From Bacillus_CJ salitolerans (lineage in GTDB: Bacteria > Bacillota > Bacilli > Bacillales > SA4): a DNA stretch of 64,000 nt. The position numbers and the translations under genes were made by a program. Shown piece after piece: positions 1 to 9,398 of the stretch. The DNA lies in contig NZ_JBHUEM010000001.1 of the NCBI RefSeq assembly GCF_042680805.1, positions 1 through 64,000 on the forward strand, in the 5' to 3' direction. The notes below the pieces were generated by a model. It was not told where the DNA came from, did not search any database, and worked only from the letters and a program-made list of their open reading frames with translations. How positions within the stretch are numbered: position 1 is the stretch's first letter; every line of letters begins with the position of its first letter.

Positions 1-38
1 GCGTTCGTCCTGAGCCAGGATCAAACTCTCCAAAAAGA
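1..38 (-). rRNA. 16S rRNA, 5' end only
   Basis: Read on the minus strand, the window begins with the universal 16S start region, including GAGTTTGATCCTGGCTCAG (the 27F primer site). Only about the first 38 bases are present; the rest lies left of the window. The exact mature 5' end is placed by analogy with B. subtilis. This is the first gene of an rrn operon transcribed away from oriC, as for B. subtilis rrnO beside gyrA. Confidence 0.95.
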
Positions 39-206
39 TGTTTGATTGCTCAAAAACACCGACAATCTACAATAGTAGATTTTAAAAATTATTGATGGTT
101 ATTTACTATGAAATAACCTCGTTGGTTTATAAAACCAACACGCTTGACGTTTTGTTTAGTTTTCAAAGAACTTTGTTAATGTCTATCGCTCAGAAGCGAC
201 TTTATA

Positions 207-235
207 AATATATCACGCTGACTTTTAGAAGTCAA
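207..235 (-). promoter_or_regulatory. rrn promoter P2
   Basis: On the minus strand a -35 TTGACT (230-235) and a -10 TATATT (207-212) are separated by 17 bp. They lie about 170 bp upstream of the 16S start. The leader between carries several hairpins (for example around 124-140, GTTGGTTT/AAACCAAC) and the Bacillus-type leader stretch TTCTTTGAAAACTAAAC, suggesting processing and antitermination signals. Confidence 0.75.
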
Positions 236-278
236 CAACTTTTTTCTCTTTCAACACGTCGTCGTGCTGACTTAAAAT

Positions 279-307
279 ATAATAACATCCAATGTTGATA
301 TTAACAA
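279..307 (-). promoter_or_regulatory. candidate rrn promoter P1
   Basis: A weaker match, TTGTTA (302-307) and TATTAT (279-284) with a 17-bp spacer on the minus strand, sits 72 bp upstream of P2. Tandem P1/P2 promoters are usual for Bacillus rrn operons. The placement of P1 is inferred from spacing and the two hexamers only. Confidence 0.45.
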
Positions 308-312
308 GTGTT

Positions 313-351
313 AAAAAATAGAAACAGAGTGAAGTTCATCCTTCACTCTGT
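313..351 (-). terminator. terminator of the HD-GYP gene
   Basis: Minus strand: an 11-bp stem ACAGAGTGAAG/CTTCACTCTGT (324-334 with 341-351) is followed by a T-rich tract (313-320). The stem overlaps the stop codon of the upstream HD-GYP gene and separates it from the rrn promoters. Confidence 0.8.
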
Positions 352-1428
352 CATGATTTCATCAATAAACAAATCTCTTCTTTTCGATAATTGTATAAAC
401 TCACCGTTCAAATCTAGCTTAATCATAGGCCTTGTTGGTGATTTTGATTCTATAAAAACAATCTCTCCGATTTGATTGTTAGATAGTCTTACTTTTGATC
501 CTATTGAGAAATTAGCGATTCCAGAAGTTAAGGCTTGAATAACGGGAATATCAAATTGTCCAAAACTATCCTGAATAATTAACTCGAGTACTTTAAAGGG
601 GGATTGCTTTGAACGATAATTTCGCTCTGATGTCATGGCATGATACACATCGGCTACAGCAATTATTTTTCCAAAAGGATGGACTTTCTCTCCCGTTATT
701 CCTAAAGGGTATCCACTTCCATCGATTCTTTCATGGTGCTGAAATACTCCTAGCTTCACACCTTCCCTTATCACAGGCAGATTTTGTAACATTTTATACC
801 CATGTGTTGGGTGCATTTTAATTTCATTATACTCTTCTGGAAGTAGTGCAGTTTGTTTATCTAGTATTTTGGGATGGACTTTTGCCATTCCACAATCCGA
901 TAACAACCCTGCAATTGCTACTTGTATCCATTCTCCTTTTTCATAGTTCAATTTCTTCCCTAAAAAACCAGCTAAAAGACCAACTGTAACAGAATGGTGA
1001 TATAAGTACTCCTTTTTTGTTGAATAATGATGAAGCATAAATAACTCGGAAGGGGCATTTACTACACGCTCTAGTAAAGGAATAAAGAATTTGCGAATTT
1101 TTACAATATCTATTTGAGATCCTGATTGCCAACTTTGGAAATATGCTTTAAATTCTTGAACCGATTTTAAATAAAGGCTAATTAAAGGTGTAGCTTTCTC
1201 CTCTGTATTTTCCTCATGGTATTCTTCACTTTTTTCTCCCGGTTGAAAAGGTTGCCCGTTGACTAGAACCGATTCAATATTTACCTCTCTAATTAGAAAA
1301 GCATGAAGAACTTTAATATGTTGTTTGGATAATACTGTTTTTTTGGTGATGATCGGTCTATTTGTTAAGGAGGTGACATCTGTCGATAATATACAGCCTT
1401 CTTGCAATTGATTAATTTGAACCTTCAT
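343..1428 (-). CDS. HD-GYP domain protein with degenerate HD motif
   Basis: A 361-residue protein whose C-terminal half is an HD-GYP domain, the fold of cyclic-di-GMP phosphodiesterases. The GYP signature is intact (HHERIDGSGYP, residues 231-241), followed by AVADVYHAMTSERNYR. The HD motif itself is altered: where active enzymes have HDxGK there is S177-D178-C-G180-M181, so a metal-ligand His and the Lys are missing. It may therefore be a binding or scaffold protein, not an active phosphodiesterase. The ATG at 1428 was chosen over an upstream frame start (1458) because GAGAGGAG lies just before it. It is monocistronic between gyrA and rrn and ends in its own terminator. Similar genes next to gyrA occur in other Bacillaceae; the role is not known to me. 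Confidence 0.8.
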   Translation of the reverse strand: MKVQINQLQEGCILSTDVTSLTNRPIITKKTVLSKQHIKVLHAFLIREVNIESVLVNGQPFQPGEKSEEYHEENTEEKATPLISLYLKSVQEFKAYFQSWQSGSQIDIVKIRKFFIPLLERVVNAPSELFMLHHYSTKKEYLYHHSVTVGLLAGFLGKKLNYEKGEWIQVAIAGLLSDCGMAKVHPKILDKQTALLPEEYNEIKMHPTHGYKMLQNLPVIREGVKLGVFQHHERIDGSGYPLGITGEKVHPFGKIIAVADVYHAMTSERNYRSKQSPFKVLELIIQDSFGQFDIPVIQALTSGIANFSIGSKVRLSNNQIGEIVFIESKSPTRPMIKLDLNGEFIQLSKRRDLFIDEIMTE

Positions 1429-1531
1429 ATATAATCTCCTCTCCAAGTAAATCAACATGGATGGTTATGATGAAAAACGTTTAGTTGGCATTGAATGGGA
1501 CAGAAAGGTTAGGTATTATATCTATTTTACT

Positions 1532-1562
1532 AAAAAAAAAGGAACACTACGACGTGTTCCTT
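1532..1562 (-). terminator. gyrA terminator
   Basis: Minus strand: GGAACAC/GTGTTCC stem (1541-1547 with 1554-1560) followed by a run of nine T (1532-1540). It starts about 10 bases after the gyrA stop codon and closes the dnaA-gyrA transcription direction. Confidence 0.9.
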
Positions 1563-1570
1563 AAAATTTT

Positions 1571-4078
1571 TTATTCTTCTTCTTCGGATTGGCTAATTTC
1601 AGCCACTACTTCTTCATTCTCTTCATGTTCTTCATGTTCTTCTTCTATTTCTTCTTTTTCGACTATAGCTACTGTGGAAACATTTTCCTCGTCACCAAGT
1701 CTTATTAATCTTACACCTTGTGCATATCGACCGAATTGTGAAATCCCACCGGTAGCCATACGGATAAGAACACCGCTGGCCGTTATAACCATAATATCTT
1801 CATCACCCGATACGGTTTTTATTGCCATAACTGGGCCCGTTTTATCGGTAATGGTTGTCGTGCGTAATCCTTTTCCACCACGGCTTTGAACTCGATATTC
1901 ACTCTTTGGTGTTCGTTTACCATATCCATTTCGAGTGACGACAAGAACATCAAAGCCTTCATTAAGGATTTCCATTCCTACTACTTCATCATCTTCATCC
2001 AGACTAATACCTTTCACCCCTGTTGCCGTTCTACCCATTGATCGTACGTCTGTTTCAGGGAAATGGATAAGCATACCATTCTTTGTTCCAATGATAATAT
2101 CCTTTGAACCATCTGTTAGCTTTACAGAGATCAATTCATCTCCGTCTCGTAAATTTACAGCAATCAATCCACTTGTACGAATATTTCCAAAGGAAGAGAG
2201 TGGAGAACGTTTTGAGATTCCTTGTTTTGTTGTAAAGAATAAGAAGTTATCATCACTAAATTCCTGAACTGGAATCATCGCATTAATCCATTCACCTTTA
2301 TCAATTTCTAGGAGGTTAATGATTGGAATGCCTTTTGCAGTTCGACTGAATTCAGGTATTTCATATCCTTTCGCCCTGTATACTTTCCCTTTATTCGTAA
2401 AGAATAAAATTGTATTATGGGTGGACGTTGTTAGTAGATGTTCAACGAAATCATTTTCATTGGTACCCATCCCTTGAATACCTCGTCCTCCTCGTTTTTG
2501 CGAGCGATAAGTTGAGGCTGGGAGACGTTTAATATACCCATTGTGTGTAAGGGATATTACGATGTTCTCTTCTGGGATTAGGTCCTCATCCTCTATCATC
2601 TCTACTCCGCCAGCAACAATTTCAGTACGTCTTGTATCGTTGAATCGTTCTTTAATCTCTTGTAGTTCTTCCCGGATAATATCCAACACTTTTTCTTCAT
2701 CTGCAAGAATTGCCTTCAATTCTGCTATTAAGGCAACTAAACCTTTATATTCTTCTTCAATCTTTTCTCTTTCTAATCCTGTTAAGCGTTGTAAGCGCAT
2801 ATCTAAAATCGCTTGTGCTTGCTTTTCAGATAGTGAAAATTGTTCCATTAACCCCGTTCTTGCAATATCAGTGGTTTGTGAATTACGAATCAATGTAATT
2901 ACTTCATCAAGATGATCTAAAGCAATTCGCAATCCTTCAAGTATATGTGCTCTTGCTTCTGCTTTTTCGAGCTCAAATTGTGTTCTTCTTCGGATTACAA
3001 CTTTTTGATGATTTAAGTAATGGTACAGTACTTCTTTTAAGTTTAGTACTTTCGGTTGTCCATCTACTAATGCTAGCATGTTAATACCAAAGCTAGTTTG
3101 AAGTGCCGTTTGCTTATATAAATTATTTAAAATGACATTTGCATTGGCATCACGGCGAATCTCCATAACAATTCGCATACCATTTCGATCTGATTCATCA
3201 CGTAAGTCAGTAATACCATCTATCTTTTTATCCCGAACAAGCTCGGCAATTTTCTCGATAAGCTTTGCCTTGTTTACTTGATAAGGGATTTCATGAACGA
3301 TAATTGTTTCTTTTCCATTTGATTTTTCTTCGATTTCTACCTTAGCTCGGATAATAACAGAACCTCTTCCAGTCTCATAAGCCTTTCTAATCCCGCTTCT
3401 TCCGAGAATTTGTCCAGCTGTAGGGAAATCTGGTCCTTGAACCGTTTCCATTAACTCAGCGATGGTTATTTCAGGATTTTTACTTACAGCTAACACACCA
3501 TCAATAACCTCTCCAAGTTGATGAGGCGGAATATTCGTCGCCATTCCAACCGCAATACCTGTCGCGCCATTTACAAGTAAGTTAGGAAATCGTGCAGGTA
3601 AAACAACCGGTTCTCTTTCTGAACCATCATAGTTGTCTTTATAATCAATCGTATTTTTATTAATATCACGAACTAGTTCCATTGATATTTTGGACATACG
3701 TGCTTCTGTATAACGCATGGCTGCTGCAGAATCACCGTCTACAGATCCAAAGTTTCCATGTCCATCTACTAGCATATAACGGAAATTAAAATCTTGAGCC
3801 ATACGTACCATCGTTTCATAAACAGCAGAATCCCCATGCGGGTGATACTTACCGATAACTTCTCCAACAATACGCGCTGATTTTTTATAGGCTTTTTCAG
3901 CTGTCATGCCTAGATCATTCATCGCATATAAAATACGACGATGAACAGGTTTTAGCCCATCCCGAACATCGGGAAGGGCACGAGAAACAATTACACTCAT
4001 TGCGTAATCTAAAAATGATGTACGCATTTCATGACTAATATTTATCTCTTTAACTTGTGGTTTACGGTTTTCTGACAT
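1571..4078 (-). CDS. gyrA: DNA gyrase subunit A
   Basis: GyrA (835 residues) is the DNA-cleaving and rejoining subunit of the A2B2 gyrase that introduces negative supercoils. The N-terminal breakage-reunion domain has the active-site tyrosine Y123 in RYTEARMS. The quinolone-determining region reads HPHGDSAVYE with S84 and E88, the residues usual in quinolone-susceptible Bacillus. The C-terminal half has the beta-pinwheel repeats, including the GyrA-box-like RGGKGL, and ends in a long Glu-rich tail. The ATG at 4078 follows AAGGAGG. It lies 40 bp after gyrB in the same direction and is followed by a strong terminator. Confidence 0.98.
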   Translation of the reverse strand: MSENRKPQVKEINISHEMRTSFLDYAMSVIVSRALPDVRDGLKPVHRRILYAMNDLGMTAEKAYKKSARIVGEVIGKYHPHGDSAVYETMVRMAQDFNFRYMLVDGHGNFGSVDGDSAAAMRYTEARMSKISMELVRDINKNTIDYKDNYDGSEREPVVLPARFPNLLVNGATGIAVGMATNIPPHQLGEVIDGVLAVSKNPEITIAELMETVQGPDFPTAGQILGRSGIRKAYETGRGSVIIRAKVEIEEKSNGKETIIVHEIPYQVNKAKLIEKIAELVRDKKIDGITDLRDESDRNGMRIVMEIRRDANANVILNNLYKQTALQTSFGINMLALVDGQPKVLNLKEVLYHYLNHQKVVIRRRTQFELEKAEARAHILEGLRIALDHLDEVITLIRNSQTTDIARTGLMEQFSLSEKQAQAILDMRLQRLTGLEREKIEEEYKGLVALIAELKAILADEEKVLDIIREELQEIKERFNDTRRTEIVAGGVEMIEDEDLIPEENIVISLTHNGYIKRLPASTYRSQKRGGRGIQGMGTNENDFVEHLLTTSTHNTILFFTNKGKVYRAKGYEIPEFSRTAKGIPIINLLEIDKGEWINAMIPVQEFSDDNFLFFTTKQGISKRSPLSSFGNIRTSGLIAVNLRDGDELISVKLTDGSKDIIIGTKNGMLIHFPETDVRSMGRTATGVKGISLDEDDEVVGMEILNEGFDVLVVTRNGYGKRTPKSEYRVQSRGGKGLRTTTITDKTGPVMAIKTVSGDEDIMVITASGVLIRMATGGISQFGRYAQGVRLIRLGDEENVSTVAIVEKEEIEEEHEEHEENEEVVAEISQSEEEE

Positions 4079-4118
4079 AAGAGCCTCCTTAAGGAGTTCA
4101 ATAAATTTTTTTCAATAA

Positions 4119-6050
4119 TTAAATATCTAAATTCTTCACATATTGTGCATTTTCTTCAATGAAATGACGTCTTGGATCTACTTTGTCACCCATCAGCATT
4201 TCAAATGTTTCATCCGCTTCAATTGCATCTTGTAAAGTGACTTGAAGAAGCGTTCTTGTTTCTGGATCCATTGTTGTTTCCCATAATTGTGTTGGATTCA
4301 TCTCTCCTAGACCTTTATAGCGCTGTATGCCCGGTTTTGGTTGAGCCGGCATTTCTGCTAGATACCTTTCAAGCTCTTTATCATTGTACGCATATTCAAC
4401 TCGTTTACCTTGTTGGATTTTATACAATGGTGGTTGAGCAATATAAATAAATCCGTGCTCAATAATTTGACGCATATAACGGTAAAAGAACGTTAATAGC
4501 AATGTTCGAATATGAGCACCATCTACGTCCGCGTCAGTCATAATGACAACTTTATGATAACGTGCTTTTGAAATATCAAAATCTTCACCAACACCTGTAC
4601 CAAATGCTGTAATCATCGCTCTAACTTCGTTATTTGATAATATTTTATCGAGACGTGCTTTCTCTACATTGATAATTTTACCACGAAGAGGCAGGATAGC
4701 CTGGAAATGACGGTCGCGACCTTGCTTTGCAGATCCACCCGCTGAATCACCCTCTACAATATAAAGTTCACTGATTGACGGATCTTTAGAAGAACAGTCT
4801 GCTAGCTTACCTGGTAGACTAGAGACCTCTAAAGCACTTTTTCTTCTCGTCAATTCTCTTGCTTTTTTTGCTGCCATACGAGCACGTGCAGCCATTAGGC
4901 CTTTATCAACAATCTTTCTAGCAACAGAAGGGTTTTCTAGCATGAATTTTTCAAAAGTTTCACCAAATGTTGCTTCCGTAACCGTTCTCGCTTCACTATT
5001 TCCTAATTTTGTTTTTGTTTGTCCTTCAAACTGAGGATCTGGATGTTTAATAGAGATGATGGCGGTTAACCCTTCACGAACATCTTCCCCTGACAAATTA
5101 CTTTCTGAATCTTTTAAAAGATTGTTCTTTTTTGCATAGTCATTGATGACACGTGTAAGAGATGTTTTAAATCCAACTTCGTGCATTCCACCTTCATAGG
5201 TGTGAATATTATTAGCAAAAGAGTAAATATTACTTGTGAAGCTTTCGTTATATTGAAGGGCTATTTCAACAGAAATATTGTCCTTTTCACCTTCAACAAA
5301 CACAATCTCTTCATGTACAGGTTCTTTTGTGCGATTTAGATGTTCAACGTAAGCTTTAATACCGCCCTCGTAATAGTACTCATTTGAGCGTTCTTTTTCT
5401 TCACGTTTATCTTCAATCGTAATCTTTAAGCCACGATTTAAGAAGGCAAGTTCACGGATACGATTTGCTAGTGTATCGTAATCATAATCTAATGTTTCAG
5501 TGAAAATCTCCCCATCAGGTTGAAAGTGTACGATCGTACCTGTTACATCCGTTTCACCGATAACCTTTAAATCCTCAGCTGGAACCCCTCTATGGAACTC
5601 TTGATAATGTACCTTTCCATCACGATGCACGGTTACATCTAACTGAGTTGAAAGAGCGTTAACAACAGAAGCACCTACACCATGTAGTCCACCTGAAACT
5701 TTATATCCGCCTCCACCAAACTTACCGCCTGCATGCAGGACGGTCATGATAACCTCAACAGCTGGTCTTCCCATCTTTTCATGGATACCAACTGGAATAC
5801 CACGTCCGTTATCTTTAACCGTTATACTATTGTCTTTCTCAATTTGCACATTGATTTCTGTACAATATCCAGCTAAAGCTTCATCGATACTATTATCTAC
5901 AATTTCCCACACTAAGTGGTGGAGACCTTTTGCACTCGTAGTCCCGATATACATTCCTGGGCGTTTTCTTACAGCCTCTAATCCTTCTAATACCTGAATT
6001 TGATTTTCATCATAAGCTTGTTGTTCCATTTCTTTTTGTTCCATCGCCAC
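4119..6050 (-). CDS. gyrB: DNA gyrase subunit B
   Basis: GyrB (643 residues) supplies the ATPase of gyrase. An N-terminal GHKL ATP-binding domain (DNGRGIP, GGLHGVGASVVNAL) is followed by the transducer and the TOPRIM domain with EGDSAGG, PLRGKI and DADVDGAHI, which binds the catalytic Mg. It starts near YDENQIQVLEGLEAVRKRPGMYIG as in B. subtilis. A GTG at 6050, five bases after AGGTGA, is preferred; an ATG two codons later (6044) is the alternative. It is co-directional with remB, recF and gyrA. Confidence 0.98.
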   Translation of the reverse strand: MAMEQKEMEQQAYDENQIQVLEGLEAVRKRPGMYIGTTSAKGLHHLVWEIVDNSIDEALAGYCTEINVQIEKDNSITVKDNGRGIPVGIHEKMGRPAVEVIMTVLHAGGKFGGGGYKVSGGLHGVGASVVNALSTQLDVTVHRDGKVHYQEFHRGVPAEDLKVIGETDVTGTIVHFQPDGEIFTETLDYDYDTLANRIRELAFLNRGLKITIEDKREEKERSNEYYYEGGIKAYVEHLNRTKEPVHEEIVFVEGEKDNISVEIALQYNESFTSNIYSFANNIHTYEGGMHEVGFKTSLTRVINDYAKKNNLLKDSESNLSGEDVREGLTAIISIKHPDPQFEGQTKTKLGNSEARTVTEATFGETFEKFMLENPSVARKIVDKGLMAARARMAAKKARELTRRKSALEVSSLPGKLADCSSKDPSISELYIVEGDSAGGSAKQGRDRHFQAILPLRGKIINVEKARLDKILSNNEVRAMITAFGTGVGEDFDISKARYHKVVIMTDADVDGAHIRTLLLTFFYRYMRQIIEHGFIYIAQPPLYKIQQGKRVEYAYNDKELERYLAEMPAQPKPGIQRYKGLGEMNPTQLWETTMDPETRTLLQVTLQDAIEADETFEMLMGDKVDPRRHFIEENAQYVKNLDI

Positions 6051-6102
6051 TTAATTCACCTGCACTTTGCCTTTACTTGTCTAAAGTCTATATTTCACTA
6101 TT

Positions 6103-6372
6103 TCAAATATCTTGGATTAATGGTCCTGCATCAAACATTTGTGTTGCTCTTCTTTTTAGCGTAACAGACGCCAAAGGGGAAAAATAGATTTGATGTAACG
6201 TAACAATAACTGTTTTCATAGAGTTATTAGAAATCTCAACAATTTCCTTCGTTTTCCTTTGACTTTCTATAAATTCCTGTACAATTATTGAGGAATGATA
6301 AAGTTGTCCATCTAAAATCGTAATGATTTCATCTAATGGAACCACAACATTCTCACCTAAGTGTATATACAA
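6103..6372 (-). CDS. remB: RemB-like extracellular matrix regulatory protein (DUF370)
   Basis: An 89-residue DUF370 protein matching B. subtilis RemB (YaaB) in length, position and sequence: MYIHLG start and the conserved QIYFSPLASVTLKRRA block. RemB is known there as a positive factor for biofilm matrix genes; the paralogue RemA is a DNA-binding protein. The start is a TTG: GAGGTGG overlaps the recF stop, and the second of two adjacent TTG codons (6372) gives a 4-base spacing and the conserved YIHLG start. Translation is probably coupled to recF. Confidence 0.85.
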   Translation of the reverse strand: MYIHLGENVVVPLDEIITILDGQLYHSSIIVQEFIESQRKTKEIVEISNNSMKTVIVTLHQIYFSPLASVTLKRRATQMFDAGPLIQDI

Positions 6373-6381
6373 CAAACCACC

Positions 6382-7500
6382 TCATTTCAGCTTCTCTATA
6401 CTACCTGATGTTACCGAGAATTGCGCAGCTTGTCTTAACGTATCATGATCAATTCCTTCTACACTTGTAGTTGTTACAAATGTTTGAACCTTACCTTGAA
6501 TCGTGTTTAATAAATGTGATTGCCTATAATCGTCTAGCTCAGATAAGACATCGTCTAACAATAGTATCGGGTACTCACCAATTTCTGAATAGATTAGTTC
6601 TATTTCAGCTAGCTTTAAAGATAATGCCGTAGTCCGTTGTTGTCCTTGTGAGCCGAAAGTTTGAACATCTCTTCCATTCACAAAAAACTCAAGGTCATCT
6701 CGATGTGGCCCCGCTAAGGTCATACCTCTTTCTATTTCTCTATCTCTTATTTTACCAAATTTTTGTTCGTATACATCTATCATTTTCGACAAATCTAGCT
6801 TTTCTGATACATCTATAGAGGCTTTATACTTGATTTCTAATTTTTCTAAGCCTCTACTAATTCCATGATGGATGGGATCAGCCCATTTTTGCAATAATTG
6901 TAGAAATTCAAAACGCTTTCTTACAATTTTTGCGGCAACCTCTGATAACTGGGTGGAAAGCACATCTAACATGGTCATATCTTTAACTCGTTGTCTTTGT
7001 AATTGCTTTAGATAGTGATTACGCTGTTGAAGAATTTTTTGATACATGCTTAAGTCATGCATGTATACTGGAGAAACTTGTCCGATTTCCATATCTAAAA
7101 ATCTTCTTCTTACTTGGGGACTTCCCTTCACAATATTTAAATCCTCTGGAGCAAACATAACTATATTCATGGCACCCACATATTGACTCAGTTTTTGCTG
7201 TTCAATATGATTTAACTTTGCTTTTTTCCCCTTTGTAGAAATAATTAGCTGCAGGGAAAAAGGACCTTTTTTCTTTTGAACTCTTCCTTCTATTTTAGCA
7301 TACTCCTCATCCCAGCATATAAGATCTTTATCATTTGATGTACGATGCGATTTCGCCATTGCTAGAACATAGATGGATTCCATTAAGTTCGTTTTTCCCT
7401 GAGCATTTTCTCCGAGAATCACGTTTACTTTATTTTCGAAAGTAAGATCAATTTTTTTATAATTTCGATAGTTAGTTATTGACAGTTTTTCAATATACAT
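6382..7500 (-). CDS. recF: DNA recombination and repair protein RecF
   Basis: RecF (372 residues) is an SMC-like ATPase that acts with RecO and RecR to load RecA at single-strand gaps. Visible motifs are Walker A GENAQGKTNLMESI near residue 35, the ABC-type signature GSQGQQRTTALSLKLAEIEL and Walker B ILLLDDVLSELDD near the C-terminus. It starts at ATG 7500 with the family-typical MYIEKLSITNYRNY. It sits between yaaA and remB in the conserved dnaA-gyrA block, and its stop overlaps the remB ribosome-binding site. Confidence 0.97.
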   Translation of the reverse strand: MYIEKLSITNYRNYKKIDLTFENKVNVILGENAQGKTNLMESIYVLAMAKSHRTSNDKDLICWDEEYAKIEGRVQKKKGPFSLQLIISTKGKKAKLNHIEQQKLSQYVGAMNIVMFAPEDLNIVKGSPQVRRRFLDMEIGQVSPVYMHDLSMYQKILQQRNHYLKQLQRQRVKDMTMLDVLSTQLSEVAAKIVRKRFEFLQLLQKWADPIHHGISRGLEKLEIKYKASIDVSEKLDLSKMIDVYEQKFGKIRDREIERGMTLAGPHRDDLEFFVNGRDVQTFGSQGQQRTTALSLKLAEIELIYSEIGEYPILLLDDVLSELDDYRQSHLLNTIQGKVQTFVTTTSVEGIDHDTLRQAAQFSVTSGSIEKLK

Positions 7501-7666
7501 GGGAATTCCCCTAATTGGTTTCTTGGCTCTTTGAAAAGTAGAGATACTTTCCTTAAAGCAGATTGACTATAGTAAAGACTTAATTTCCACACATAAAAAG
7601 CAAAACGAAGTAATCATCGCGCTCTACTGACCTGGTGTGAATTAATTGATTTTTTTTGTTGAAAAC

Positions 7667-7891
7667 TTACTTTTCTTGAGTTTCAATCGTATACGTTCCT
7701 TTTCCCTCAATTTCAATAAGGTCACCGTTCCGTAGTTTTTTCCCACGGCGATTTTCTTCTTCACCATTAACTGTAATATGATGTTCTTCTAAAAACCACT
7801 TTGCCATACCACCACTATCAATGACATCTGCAAGTTTTAGAAATTGTCCGAGAGTAATGTATTCTGTGTGGATGGTTACTTTCTTTGACAT
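7667..7891 (-). CDS. yaaA: S4-domain RNA-binding protein YaaA (RlbA)
   Basis: A 74-residue S4-like domain protein, the small gene between dnaN and recF in Bacillus. The core LGQFLKLADVIDSGGMAKWFL and the RRGKKLRNGD segment match B. subtilis YaaA, which is reported to act in late 50S ribosome assembly. The ATG at 7891 was chosen because AGGAGATTAC precedes it and it gives the family length; an in-frame start 10 codons upstream has no better site. Unlike the B. subtilis layout, a palindromic intergenic repeat separates it from dnaN. Confidence 0.88.
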   Translation of the reverse strand: MSKKVTIHTEYITLGQFLKLADVIDSGGMAKWFLEEHHITVNGEEENRRGKKLRNGDLIEIEGKGTYTIETQEK

Positions 7892-7954
7892 GTAATCTCC
7901 TGCTTTCATTCGTTTATTCATTTATATTAATTGTACTAAATAAAGAAATAGAAC

Positions 7955-8116
7955 AAAAGGCTCATTGCGCCCCGCTTAGCCTCAGGCAGAGCAAATGTTC
8001 TGTCATAAAAAGTGGGTGGTTTCCCTTTTATTCATGACAGGTTATTTGACCTCGAGTGGCTGAGTGCTGGAGCTGGATTCCAAGTCACTAGCCCAATCTC
8101 TTGCTAAAAACTTTTA
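7955..8116 (-). repeat. intergenic palindromic repeat, copy A
   Basis: Minus-strand copy of a roughly 160-bp intergenic family present six times in the window. It runs from AAAAGTTTTTAGCAAGAG to AAGCGGGGCGCAATGAGCC. Its centre folds as CTGTCAT/ATGACAG with an inner AAGGG-type arm. It fills most of the 303-bp gap between dnaN and yaaA; no gene is visible there. Confidence 0.8.
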
Positions 8117-8194
8117 TACTTTCTTAATAAGTAAGAAAAGAAAGCCATTAGGAAGCTCTCTTTGTTCTTCTTAATCGCTTTCTTTCTCTCTTAA

Positions 8195-9334
8195 TTAATA
8201 TGTCCGAACAGGTAAAATTAGTTGTAAAGTTTTTTCATCATCTACAGGTTGGATGAAAAATGGTCTCATGGCACCAGTAAAACTAATTCTTACATCTGGA
8301 CCATCTATAGCTTTTAACGCATCCATCATATATTTCGCACTAAATGATATTTTTAATTCTTCTCCCTCTATCAATTCACTCTGAATTTCCTCCGTAACTT
8401 TCCCAATTTCAGGTGAGTCAGAGGATATTTCTACGATTCCTTGTTCAATCGTACTGAACTTAACTACATTATTACGACCTTCTCTTGCTAATAGGGAAGC
8501 TCGATCAATGGCATGGAGAAGTTCTTTACTGTTGAGTAAAATGTCTGTTTTGCTTTCAGACGGTATGAGTCTTGATGTATCTGGGTAATTTCCATCCAAT
8601 AAGCGAGAAAAGAACAATATATTTTTCATTTTAAATAAAATTTGTTGCTCAGTCATCACAATCTCAACACTATCAGTTGTATCATCAAGAATTTTGCTTA
8701 GTTCATTAAGGCTTTTCCCTGGAATAACTACGTTTGCTTCTGGGATTGAGCTTGAAGCTGCAATAAGTGCCTTTCTAGAAGCTAAACGATGGCTATCTGT
8801 TGCAATACAATGTAATTCACTATTCTCAATTTTCCAGTTCACACCTGTTAAAATTGGACGAGTTTCAGATGTTGAAACGGCAAAAACAGTTTGTCTAATA
8901 AGATTTTTTAAAAGATCAGCTGGAAGAGAGAATACGTTTTCTTCAGCAACTTGAGGAAGCTGTGGATATTCCTCTGCATCAAGTCCATTTAAATTAAATT
9001 CAGCCTTACCAGATCGAATGACAACTTGAAGTTGATTTTGAATATCTATTTCAACGATGTCTTGGGGTAACTTCTTAACAATTTCACTGAAATAACGTGC
9101 TTGAAGAACAATACTTCCTTTTCGTTCGATTTCTACTATTTCATCCCCAGCTTCTTCTACGGGTATAAAAGATTCAATTGAAATATCAGAATCACTTCCT
9201 GTTAAAGTAACACCTTCATCAGTAGCAACAATTTTAATCCCTGTAAGTATAGGAATTGTTGTTCTTGATGAAACTGCCTTCATTACATCCTGAACAGCTT
9301 GGACTAGATAATCTTTTTGGATCGAAAATTTCAT
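8195..9334 (-). CDS. dnaN: DNA polymerase III beta subunit (sliding clamp)
   Basis: DnaN (379 residues) forms the dimeric ring that tethers DNA polymerase III to DNA and binds many repair proteins. It starts MKFSIQKDYLVQAVQDV and shows three clamp repeats, with SETRPILTGVNW and the C-terminal LILPVRTY typical of Bacillus. The ATG at 9334 follows AAAAGGGG at proper spacing and gives the family length; an upstream in-frame ATG (9355) lacks a site. It is downstream of dnaA, with the unwinding half of oriC in the 196-bp gap between them. Confidence 0.97.
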   Translation of the reverse strand: MKFSIQKDYLVQAVQDVMKAVSSRTTIPILTGIKIVATDEGVTLTGSDSDISIESFIPVEEAGDEIVEIERKGSIVLQARYFSEIVKKLPQDIVEIDIQNQLQVVIRSGKAEFNLNGLDAEEYPQLPQVAEENVFSLPADLLKNLIRQTVFAVSTSETRPILTGVNWKIENSELHCIATDSHRLASRKALIAASSSIPEANVVIPGKSLNELSKILDDTTDSVEIVMTEQQILFKMKNILFFSRLLDGNYPDTSRLIPSESKTDILLNSKELLHAIDRASLLAREGRNNVVKFSTIEQGIVEISSDSPEIGKVTEEIQSELIEGEELKISFSAKYMMDALKAIDGPDVRISFTGAMRPFFIQPVDDEKTLQLILPVRTY

Positions 9335-9398
9335 GTTTTTTCCCCTTTTCGTCATAAATAGATTTCCTACTCATATATTAATATTTTATTTAAAAGAA

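Noticed and set aside
92..298. 68-codon plus-strand ORF upstream of the 16S gene.
   Set aside because: It lies antisense to the rrn leader and promoter and has no coding signals.
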